Assembly (NCBI GenBank): GCA_020435865.1 | Contig: JAGQYZ010000207.1 | Span: forward strand, 1-9,512 | Reading direction: 5' to 3' | DNA from: Aequorivita sp. | GTDB taxonomy: Bacteria > Bacteroidota > Bacteroidia > Flavobacteriales > Flavobacteriaceae | DNA: 9,512 nucleotides | In this document: positions 1 through 6,361 of the stretch, piece by piece | Position numbering within the stretch: position 1 is the first letter of the stretch | How the letters are laid out: the number at the start of each line of letters is the position of its first letter | The notes under the pieces: generated by a model | The model's input: the letters and a program-made list of their open reading frames with translations, nothing else | Databases searched by the model: none | What the model was told of the DNA's origin: nothing | Position numbers and translations under genes: made by a program

Positions 1-132
1 ACACATATATTTTATCTTTTGAAAAAGGAAAAATAGAATGCAAACTCTAAGTTTTCTATTTTAGAACATCCAGCTAAAAATTTATATATTGGTATTGATT
101 TAATGAGAAATAATTTATGCCAATAAATTTTT
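1..132. other. Gap before the first operon gene; possible tail of an upstream gene
   Basis: No complete gene is seen here. On the plus strand, frame 3 is open from the window edge to a TAA at 48-50 and would encode a short lysine-rich tail ending in ECKL, so an upstream gene could end there. Frame 1 has a TAG at 34-36, then stays open to a TAA at 124-126 without a convincing start. No TAnnTTTG promoter element is seen just upstream of the gene at 133, so the operon may be transcribed from outside the window. The tail assignment is a guess, because too few codons are visible to name a family. Confidence 0.3.
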
Positions 133-1071
133 ATGAAAATAGTAGCCATATTACTTCCCTGTTTCAATGAGAGTGAAGGCTTATCTGGTTTCAATGACTT
201 GCTCTTGGCTTACTTACAAGATCTTCCTTATAAGTTTGAATTAATTTATATTGATGATGCGTCTTTTGATACCAGTAAAGATGTAATAAAAAAATTTAAT
301 AGCAAATTAAAGAACATCAATATATCATTGTTGTCACTTAACTACAATATGGGGCATCAAAAGGCAATAAGCCAAGGACTTTTATATGTTTCGGAGAAAA
401 GGTTTGATAGCATCGTTATTATGGATTCAGATGGTGAGGATGATCCTGGAGCTCTTAAAGAGTTACTTAAACATGATGACAATGACCTAGTACAAGTTTC
501 TAGAGGTAAAAGAAATGAAAACTGGCAATTTAAGTTTATGTATTTTGTATATAGGAACTTATTTTACTTTCTAATAGGTAAAAAGATTGATTCAGGAAAC
601 TTTTGTTTGTTGAAACCAAAACTTGTTAAGGCGGCAAATGAAAATTCTTTTGTGCATTTGGCGGCTTTTTTGGATAATCAAAACTGCACCAGAGCCAAAA
701 TCAAGTGGGATAGGAAAGAAAGGATAAGTGGAACATCTAAAATGAATTTTCAGAAGTTGTTTTATCATGCCGTCAATTCGTTTGTGGAAAATGCCGAGAG
801 TTTACTTTTTGTTTTCATCAAGCTGTCAATATTCTTGTTTGTTTTCATTGTCTTGTTACTTATTTATATTCTGTACAATAAATATGTGATTCAGCTTGCT
901 GTTCCAGGATGGAGTAGTACATTGATGGCTACTGTGTTGAATTCTCTATTGATTAGCCTGGGGGTCTTTGTCATTGGTTCATTGCAGCTAAATGTGCTGA
1001 GGAAACAATCCTCCAAAAAAAGAAAAACATCATTCATTAAAGAAGCCATTGTTGAGAATTGGAGAAATTAA
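133..1071 (+). CDS. GT2 polyprenyl-phosphate glycosyltransferase, DPM1/GtrB-like, with two C-terminal membrane helices
   Basis: The protein has 312 residues. Its N-terminal GT-A domain opens with the GT2 strand MKIVAILLPCFNES, has an Asp pair at residues 41-42 (IYIDDAS), and carries the metal-binding DSDGEDDP segment at 98-105. An SGNFCLL segment (154-160) and RISGTSKM (197-204) match the acceptor-side pattern of the DPM1/GtrB/ArnC class. Two hydrophobic helices lie at about 225-248 and 262-286, followed by a basic tail, as usual for GtrB-type enzymes. Known members move a sugar from a nucleotide donor to undecaprenyl phosphate on the cytoplasmic face of the inner membrane; the sugar cannot be read from sequence. 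The ATG at 133 fits the family N-terminus exactly. It lies three bases before, and in the same frame as, a GT-C-like membrane gene that could use its product. Confidence 0.9.
   Translation: MKIVAILLPCFNESEGLSGFNDLLLAYLQDLPYKFELIYIDDASFDTSKDVIKKFNSKLKNINISLLSLNYNMGHQKAISQGLLYVSEKRFDSIVIMDSDGEDDPGALKELLKHDDNDLVQVSRGKRNENWQFKFMYFVYRNLFYFLIGKKIDSGNFCLLKPKLVKAANENSFVHLAAFLDNQNCTRAKIKWDRKERISGTSKMNFQKLFYHAVNSFVENAESLLFVFIKLSIFLFVFIVLLLIYILYNKYVIQLAVPGWSSTLMATVLNSLLISLGVFVIGSLQLNVLRKQSSKKRKTSFIKEAIVENWRN
1061..1065 (+). promoter_or_regulatory. Ribosome binding site supporting the TTG start at 1075
   Basis: GGAGA ends nine bases before the TTG at 1075 and lies inside the last codons of the preceding glycosyltransferase gene. 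Shine-Dalgarno-like sites are rare in this window, so this one favours TTG 1075 over the in-frame alternatives TTG 1087 and GTG 1096. Confidence 0.45.
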
Positions 1072-1074
1072 GTT

Positions 1075-2424
1075 TTGGGTTGTAAATTGTATACTGTGAG
1101 GAAAGTTCTAGATGCGAAATATGGAAATATTGTATTCTTATGCTTGTTTGGGTTTATTGTAAGAGCTGTCATTTTTTTTGTTTTTTATACGCATGTAACA
1201 ATTTTTCCTGATAGTGAAGGTTATATTGAATTGTCAGATTATGTTCGAAATCTGAATCTGTCTGGTTACAATGGGATTAGAAGTCCTGGCTACCCATTAC
1301 TATTGGCATTGGCTTTTGGTAATTTGTTTATGGTAGTATTCTATCAGCAATTGTTGGGTGTTATAACTTCTATTGTTTGGTATTTTACCTTGCAGAATTT
1401 TATATTTTCAAAAAAAGAGAGTCTTGTTATCACAGTTTTTTTACAAACATTCCTGAATATTTATTTTTATGAGACTGCCATTTTAATGGAATCTTTTGTT
1501 CTGTTCATGATATCGGTTATTGTTTATTTTTTGACCAGATCAGGGCTTTCATTCTTAAAGTTGATGTTACTGAGCTTTTTGGTTGGTTACTTAGTTTTTA
1601 CCAAGTCCTTTTATGTTTATTTTCCTTTTTTGATTTACATTTTTTATCTCATAAGAAATAATCAAACTAGGAAAGAATGGTTTAAAGGTCTGGTCATTTT
1701 TGTTTTTCCTGTATTGTTTTATTTTGGGTGGTGTTATGTAAATAAAATAAATACTGGATATTTTACATCGTCAACTATGATGGGAATTTACATGTCCCAA
1801 AATTGTGTTCGATTTGCCGAAAATACTTCTGAAGACTATCAATGGCTAGCAAAACCTTATGTGGAATATAGGGAAAAATCTATAAAGGAAGACAGAGATT
1901 TGGCTATGGCAATATGGTATGCCTATAATAGTGGTGCTTATGGGCAATATGAGATGAATCTGCCAGATTTTTCCAATCAACTAAAAAACTACGCTGTTTA
2001 TACAATAAAAAGCAATATCTGGAATTATTTATCACAAGTTGTTTTTCATTCATGGAGAGATTTTTGGAAACCCGGAATACATTGGAATTATAAAGACTTT
2101 AACTTTAGACACGCAAATAAATTGTTTGCTGGAGTTTGGTATGTTCAATTTGTTGTTTTATTGAGTTTTAGATTGATGTTTTTGTTTTTATCACCATATT
2201 TGATACTGAAAGCAATAAAAAATAGGCAGTTTTCTTATGATGTTATGCTCATCATAATGATTTTGGCAACTTCTGTTTTACAGGCATTGATAACTTATGG
2301 TTCAAATAGCAGATTTAGTTTTCCTTTTGAATACTTAATGATTGTTGTAGTTCTCATGTTTTTTAAAGAAAGAAAAATAGGATTGTTTAATCCAATAGTG
2401 GTCAGTAAAATAAAATTATTTTGA
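1075..2424 (+). CDS. Multi-pass membrane glycosyltransferase, GT-C fold (ArnT/PMT-like)
   Basis: This 449-residue protein is strongly hydrophobic, with roughly ten membrane segments. After the first helix (about 17-38) comes an external loop with an acidic FPDSEGY motif (44-50) and RSPGYPLLL (69-77). This matches the first-loop acidic site and R-x-PGYPLL pattern of PMT/ArnT-type GT-C enzymes. A second acidic segment, YETAILMES (132-140), and a C-terminal YGSNSRFSFPFEY (408-420) also fit that superfamily. Such enzymes use polyprenyl-phosphate sugars in the periplasm, which suits the adjacent GtrB-like gene. The start is TTG at 1075: no in-frame ATG occurs before codon 86, which lies beyond the catalytic loop. 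It follows the previous stop by three bases in the same frame. Specificity is unknown, and a Wzy-like role is less likely given the first-loop motif. Confidence 0.75.
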   Translation: MGCKLYTVRKVLDAKYGNIVFLCLFGFIVRAVIFFVFYTHVTIFPDSEGYIELSDYVRNLNLSGYNGIRSPGYPLLLALAFGNLFMVVFYQQLLGVITSIVWYFTLQNFIFSKKESLVITVFLQTFLNIYFYETAILMESFVLFMISVIVYFLTRSGLSFLKLMLLSFLVGYLVFTKSFYVYFPFLIYIFYLIRNNQTRKEWFKGLVIFVFPVLFYFGWCYVNKINTGYFTSSTMMGIYMSQNCVRFAENTSEDYQWLAKPYVEYREKSIKEDRDLAMAIWYAYNSGAYGQYEMNLPDFSNQLKNYAVYTIKSNIWNYLSQVVFHSWRDFWKPGIHWNYKDFNFRHANKLFAGVWYVQFVVLLSFRLMFLFLSPYLILKAIKNRQFSYDVMLIIMILATSVLQALITYGSNSRFSFPFEYLMIVVVLMFFKERKIGLFNPIVVSKIKLF

Positions 2425-3401
2425 ACAGTAAACTAAATGTCATACTATATAACGAAGACTACCAAAATATATGGGATGATTTTGTTTCTAAAGCCAAGAA
2501 CAGCACCTTTCTTTTCTATCGGGATTTTATGGAGTATCACAGTGATAGGTTCCTTGATTTCTCTTTAATGGTCTATAAGGAAGATAAACTTGTTGCTGTT
2601 TTGCCAGCTAATATTGTTCAAGACACGATTCACTCGCATCAAGGGTTGAGCTATGGTGGACTTCTATTGCAGCCAAGGGTTATATTTGAAGATGTTGTTT
2701 ACATCCTTAAATCAATTTTGTTGTTTTTAGAAAGTAAAGCTATTAGTACTTTGTCTTTCAAGTTGACACCTGAGATTTATCATAACTATCCAAGTAATGA
2801 AATTGATTACCTATTATTTCTGCTGAAAGCAAGCCTAATCAGAAGAGACATTTCGGCAACTATAAACATGTCTAATAAGAAATTGCCCATGTCAACTAAC
2901 AGGAGGCGGAATTTAAAAAAAGCTTTAAACAGTGATATTCTAGTAAAAGAAGTTGATGATTTATCCGATTTTTGGGGCCATATTCTAATTCCTAATCTAG
3001 GGAAAAAACATCAAGCGTTACCGGTACACACAATTCAAGAAATCAGTTATTTAAAGAGTAAATTTCCTGAAAACATTAAACAGTTTAATGCTTACCATAA
3101 TAATAGCATAATCGCTGGAGTTACACTATTTTTGACAGATCAAGTAGTACATGCTCAATATATCTCAACTAGAGACGAATTTAAAAAACTCGGAGGGTTG
3201 GATGCCATTTTCAATTACCTGATTGGATTCTATAGTCATAAACGGTATTTTGATTTTGGAATTTCCAATGAAAATCAAGGACGTTGCGTTAACCTTGGTT
3301 TGTTAAGTTGGAAAGAAAGTTTTGGGGCAAGAGTTACTACACATGATTTTTATAATGTAAAAACCAAAAATCATAGTCTTTTAGATGCTTTTTTTGTATG
3401 A
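2421..3401 (+). CDS. FemAB/GNAT-like acyltransferase
   Basis: The 326-residue soluble protein has the layout of the FemAB-like GNAT proteins common in Bacteroidota glycan loci. The N-terminal half contains FLFYRDFMEYHSDRF (30-44), SLMVYKEDKLVAVLPAN (48-64) and an LSYGGLLL segment (76-83). A basic RRRNLKKA segment (161-168) follows. The second half carries IIAGVTLF (230-237), a YFDFGISNENQG stretch (276-287) and GLLSWKESFGA (293-303), which resembles the C-terminal signature of this family. The gene starts with TTG in a TTGA overlap with the upstream stop: the frame opens after a TAA at 2406-2408 and holds no ATG until codon 37. It overlaps the aminotransferase gene by ATGA. By position it could N-acylate the 3-amino sugar made by that enzyme. 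This is inference; the acyl donor and substrate are unknown. Confidence 0.75.
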   Translation: MNSKLNVILYNEDYQNIWDDFVSKAKNSTFLFYRDFMEYHSDRFLDFSLMVYKEDKLVAVLPANIVQDTIHSHQGLSYGGLLLQPRVIFEDVVYILKSILLFLESKAISTLSFKLTPEIYHNYPSNEIDYLLFLLKASLIRRDISATINMSNKKLPMSTNRRRNLKKALNSDILVKEVDDLSDFWGHILIPNLGKKHQALPVHTIQEISYLKSKFPENIKQFNAYHNNSIIAGVTLFLTDQVVHAQYISTRDEFKKLGGLDAIFNYLIGFYSHKRYFDFGISNENQGRCVNLGLLSWKESFGARVTTHDFYNVKTKNHSLLDAFFV

Positions 3402-4501
3402 TAAAATTCCTTGATATCCATAAAATTAATAATCGTTTTGAAGAAGAACTAAAAAATGAGTTCCATACATTTCTTAATTCTGGACAGTATATTTTAGGAG
3501 ATGCTTTGAAACAATTTGAAGCGGTTTATGCCAACTATTGTGGAACAGACTATTGTTTGGGTGTAAGCAATGGGCTGGATGCGTTGACTCTTATCTTCAA
3601 CGGATTTAAAACTTTAGGAAGATTAAAGGCAGGCGATCAGGTAATCGTTCCTGCAAACACATATATTGCTAGTGTTTTATCAATCATAAATTCAGGACTA
3701 GAGCCAGTTTTAGTTGAGCCTTGCGAGAAGACCTACAACATTTCAGCTACTGAATTGGAAAAGCATATTACAAAAAAAACAAAAGCGGTAATGGCTGTAC
3801 ATTTGTATGGTCAACTGGCCAATATGGAACTTATAAAGGATTTAGCAAGGAAATATAATCTTATTGTTATTGAAGATGCCGCCCAAAGCCATGGTGCCAT
3901 GGATACCAATGGAAACAAAGCAGGCAATTTTTCAAATGCAGCGGCCTTTAGCTTTTATCCTACCAAAAACTTAGGGGCTTTGGGGGATGCGGGAGCCGTT
4001 ACCACTAATGATGAAGAGCTGTATAAAATCATAAAAAAGCTTCGCAATTATGGTTCAGAAAAAAAGTATGTGAGTGAACTGGTTGGTTTCAACAACCGTA
4101 TGGATGAACTGCAAGCCGTTTTTTTAAATATGAAATTAAAGTTTCTTGATGTTGATAATGAAGCTAGAAGGAGAATTGCCAAGCGATATTTGAATGAAAT
4201 AAACAACCCTAAGGTTTTGCTGCCGTTTTATAAAGGGGCTAGAAATCATGTTTTCCATTTGTTTGTTGTTAGAGTTGAAAAAAGGGATGCCTTTCTAGAG
4301 CATTTAAAGAAGTGTGGTGTCCAGGCATTAGTTCATTATCCTGTATCTCCACACAAGCAAAAAGCTTTGATTGAATTTGTATCTTTGAAGCTGCCTATAA
4401 CTGAAGCAATTCATGACACAGTTGTAAGTTTGCCAATAAGTCCTGTGATGACCAATGAAGAAGTTGATGCTGTAATAAAATCTGTTAATACCTATAATTG
4501 A
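3398..4501 (+). CDS. fdtB: dTDP-3-oxo-6-deoxyhexose 3-aminotransferase (FdtB/QdtB type, DegT/DnrJ/EryC1 family)
   Basis: This 367-residue PLP enzyme has all the marks of the DegT/DnrJ/EryC1 sugar aminotransferases. These are SNGLDALTL (57-65), PANTYIAS (85-92), VIEDAAQSHGA (157-167) with Asp160 for the pyridine nitrogen, and SFYPTKNLGALGDAG (185-199) with Lys190 as the Schiff-base lysine. GFNNRMDELQA (230-240) is also present. The opening MIKFLDIHKINNRFEEE and the segments VHLYGQLA, HYPVSPHKQ and SLPISPVM recall FdtB/QdtB enzymes rather than WecE, pointing to amination at C3. The expected product is dTDP-Fuc3N or dTDP-Qui3N in the cytoplasm, with glutamate as usual donor. The ATG overlaps the preceding stop by ATGA and the gene ends in a TTGA overlap with the flippase. 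Its partner ketoisomerase lies about 3.9 kb downstream in another transcription unit. Confidence 0.92.
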   Translation: MIKFLDIHKINNRFEEELKNEFHTFLNSGQYILGDALKQFEAVYANYCGTDYCLGVSNGLDALTLIFNGFKTLGRLKAGDQVIVPANTYIASVLSIINSGLEPVLVEPCEKTYNISATELEKHITKKTKAVMAVHLYGQLANMELIKDLARKYNLIVIEDAAQSHGAMDTNGNKAGNFSNAAAFSFYPTKNLGALGDAGAVTTNDEELYKIIKKLRNYGSEKKYVSELVGFNNRMDELQAVFLNMKLKFLDVDNEARRRIAKRYLNEINNPKVLLPFYKGARNHVFHLFVVRVEKRDAFLEHLKKCGVQALVHYPVSPHKQKALIEFVSLKLPITEAIHDTVVSLPISPVMTNEEVDAVIKSVNTYN

Positions 4502-5802
4502 AACGATTTCTTGATTATATAAACAATAACGTACTTTTAAAGGTAGCATCCTTAAATTCCGTATCGGTACTTCTTAGGATTATCGCTGGTTTCCTTACCT
4601 CTAAAGCCATAGCCATTTTTGTTGGAGCAGAAGGAATGGCTTTGATAGGAAATATGAGGAATTTTTTAAGTTCCATGCAGTCCATTTCTATTTTGGGGCT
4701 TTACAATGGTGTTGTAAAGTATGTATCCGAATTCAAGAATGATACTAAAGAACTTGGTAAAACACTTTCAACCGCTTTTTATGCAGGTTTCATTGCAACT
4801 ATTTTGGTCTCTTTTATATGTTATTTTAATGCTGAGCGTATAAATGATTACCTTTTTTCTGCAAGGTACCATTATGGATATATTATAAAAATTCTTGCCA
4901 TGGCTTTGCCTCTTTATGCAATGAATATGTTTTTGTTTTCTATCCTAAATGGTTTTTCAAAGTTTAGGATTCTCATAGTGATCAATATTGTTGGGCAAGT
5001 TTTTGGAGCATCCATTACATTGTTTTTGATATGGCAGAATCAAATTGACGGCGCTTTGATAGCAGTTGCCATTACTGAATCTTTAATGTTTTTGATCACA
5101 CTGGTTGGTGTTATAAATAGGCGCAGTTTATTACCACTTATTAAAGTACGTAGTATAAGCTTAGAGTATGTAAAGAAATACAGTTCATATTCTATAATGT
5201 CATTGTTCTCAGCTATAGTATTGCCATTAGTGGCATTAGAGGTTAGGTCATACATAATTGATCATGTAGGGCTTAAAGAGGCAGGTTTTTGGGAGGCCAT
5301 GACACGTATTTCTAAATATTATTTAATGTTTATAAGTACACTTTTATCATTATATATATTGCCCAGATTTTCGGAGATAGATTCAATTAAGGAATTTAGA
5401 AAAGAAGTATTTAATTTTTATAAAACCATCATGCCTCTTTTTGCATTGGGGCTTTTGGTTATTTATTTGCTGAGGTCTGTAATTATTTCCCTTGTTTTTA
5501 CTAAGGAGTTTGCACCTGTCGAGGATTTGTTTTTATGGCAGCTTTTGGGAGATTTAATCAAAGTTCTTTCAATAGTGATAGCATATCAATTTTTGGCAAA
5601 AAAAATGTTTTGGCATTATATTATACTGGAAGCCTTTTCAGTTTTATTAATTTATGTGACAAGTATCTATTTTGTAGATCATTTCGGGGTAAAAGGAGCA
5701 ACAATAGCACATTTTGTGACGTATGTTTTACACTATGCTATTATTTTGCTTATTTTCAAATCGTCACTTTTTAGTATTATTCCAGATGAAAAAGAAGATT
5801 AA
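4498..5802 (+). CDS. wzx: Lipid-linked oligosaccharide flippase, WzxE-like (MOP superfamily)
   Basis: The 434-residue protein has about twelve to fourteen hydrophobic segments and no soluble domain. SVSVLLRIIAGFLTSKAIA (21-39), GLYNGVVKYVSEF (67-79) and LFLWQLLGDLIKV (344-356), followed by a YQFLAKK stretch, recall the E. coli ECA flippase WzxE at the same relative places. The inferred job is moving undecaprenyl-diphosphate-linked repeat units from the inner to the outer leaflet. The start is TTG at 4498: the codon before it in the same frame is a TAA (4495-4497), and no in-frame ATG occurs before codon 48, so TTG is the only usual start that keeps the conserved N-terminus. Its neighbours, a sugar aminotransferase upstream and an acyltransferase downstream, suggest the transported unit contains an N-acylated amino sugar. 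Confidence 0.92.
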   Translation: MKRFLDYINNNVLLKVASLNSVSVLLRIIAGFLTSKAIAIFVGAEGMALIGNMRNFLSSMQSISILGLYNGVVKYVSEFKNDTKELGKTLSTAFYAGFIATILVSFICYFNAERINDYLFSARYHYGYIIKILAMALPLYAMNMFLFSILNGFSKFRILIVINIVGQVFGASITLFLIWQNQIDGALIAVAITESLMFLITLVGVINRRSLLPLIKVRSISLEYVKKYSSYSIMSLFSAIVLPLVALEVRSYIIDHVGLKEAGFWEAMTRISKYYLMFISTLLSLYILPRFSEIDSIKEFRKEVFNFYKTIMPLFALGLLVIYLLRSVIISLVFTKEFAPVEDLFLWQLLGDLIKVLSIVIAYQFLAKKMFWHYIILEAFSVLLIYVTSIYFVDHFGVKGATIAHFVTYVLHYAIILLIFKSSLFSIIPDEKED

Positions 5803-6361
5803 AAAAATGATTACAAAGATTTATTTTTTTAAGAAGAAGATTCTCTATTCTTTTTTTTCGAATAATAATCGGGTCAATGGCTCCTATCTTTCTTACCAAC
5901 CAGTTGTGTTACGGGGCAAAGGTCAAATACTTTTCGGAGAAAATGTTGCCTTTGGTGTTATTAACTCCCCAAAGTACTATGATTCTTATGCCTATATAGA
6001 AGCAAGAACTGATTCTTCGGTTATTGAATTTGGCAACGAGGTAAAAATCAATAATGCGTTTTCTGTCATTTCAGAAAAAAAGGTCTTGATTGGGGATAAA
6101 ACAATCATTGGACATAATTGTAGTATCATGGATAGCAACTTCCATAACTTGCATCCCGATAAAAGAAGAGAGACTGATGAATTTCCACAAGAAGTAATAA
6201 TAGGGAATAATGTATTTATTGGCAACAATGTAACTATTTTGAAAGGGGTTTCAATAGGAGAGAATTCAGTTATAGGGAGCAACTCTGTGGTCACGAAATC
6301 TTTTCCCGAAAATGTTATTGTAGCAGGAAATCCAGCAACAATAATTAGAAGTTTAGATTGA
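5786..6361 (+). CDS. Hexapeptide-repeat (left-handed beta-helix) acyltransferase
   Basis: Read from 5786 this is 191 residues. The body is built of imperfect hexapeptide turns, such as VLIGDKTIIGHNCSI, VIIGNNVFIGNNVTIL and VSIGENSVIGSNSVV, and ends with VAGNPATIIR, the usual close of WbbJ/maltose-acetyltransferase-like proteins. An MDSNFHNLHP segment supplies the His expected to act as catalytic base. Members O- or N-acetylate sugars using acetyl-CoA in the cytoplasm, and FdtC/QdtC 3-N-acetyltransferases share this fold, so this is a candidate for acetylating the 3-amino sugar. The start is uncertain. ATG 5786 overlaps the flippase gene by 17 bases; ATG 5807, after that gene's stop, would give 184 residues and has a purine-rich AAAGAAGA before it. 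A longer frame opening at 5723 is unlikely because it lies inside the flippase. The 3' end overlaps a convergent gene by 9 bp. Confidence 0.9.
   Translation: MKKKIKKMITKIYFFKKKILYSFFSNNNRVNGSYLSYQPVVLRGKGQILFGENVAFGVINSPKYYDSYAYIEARTDSSVIEFGNEVKINNAFSVISEKKVLIGDKTIIGHNCSIMDSNFHNLHPDKRRETDEFPQEVIIGNNVFIGNNVTILKGVSIGENSVIGSNSVVTKSFPENVIVAGNPATIIRSLD
6314..6345. repeat. Imperfect inverted repeat at the convergent gene junction
   Basis: TTATTGT at 6315-6321 is the exact reverse complement of ACAATAA at 6338-6344. Inside these arms, GC/GC (6323-6324 with 6335-6336) and GG/CC (6326-6327 with 6332-6333) can also pair, with single mismatches between. The structure lies within the last codons of the acyltransferase gene, over its conserved VIVAGNPATII stretch. 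It is just past the stop of the minus-strand glycosyltransferase. No strong T-run follows on either strand, so it is not a standard intrinsic terminator. It may be a by-product of the coding sequence. Confidence 0.35.

Noticed and set aside
12..194. Minus-strand open frame of 60 codons at the left edge
   Set aside because: It runs over the start of the clear GT2 gene, is very AT-rich and low in complexity, and shows no family motif.
1172..1186. T-run (T8 G T6) near the start of the GT-C-like gene as a possible phase-variation tract
   Set aside because: It encodes Phe/Val codons of the first membrane helix in an AT-rich genome; the run is interrupted and short. A T8 run at 5851-5858 was rejected for the same reasons.
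4328..4549. Minus-strand frame of 73 codons across the aminotransferase-flippase junction
   Set aside because: It lies antisense to well-supported coding sequence and shows no recognisable features.
5040..5255. Minus-strand frame of 71 codons inside the flippase gene
   Set aside because: Antisense shadow of a conserved membrane protein gene, with no motif or start signal.
5535..5774. Plus-strand frame of 79 codons inside the flippase gene
   Set aside because: An out-of-frame overlap with the conserved C-terminal half of the flippase; Cys/Phe/Ser-rich composition is typical of a shadow frame.
5992..6294. Minus-strand frame of 100 codons with repeated Ser/Pro/Ile/Leu segments
   Set aside because: Its apparent repeats are the antisense image of the hexapeptide repeats of the acyltransferase gene.
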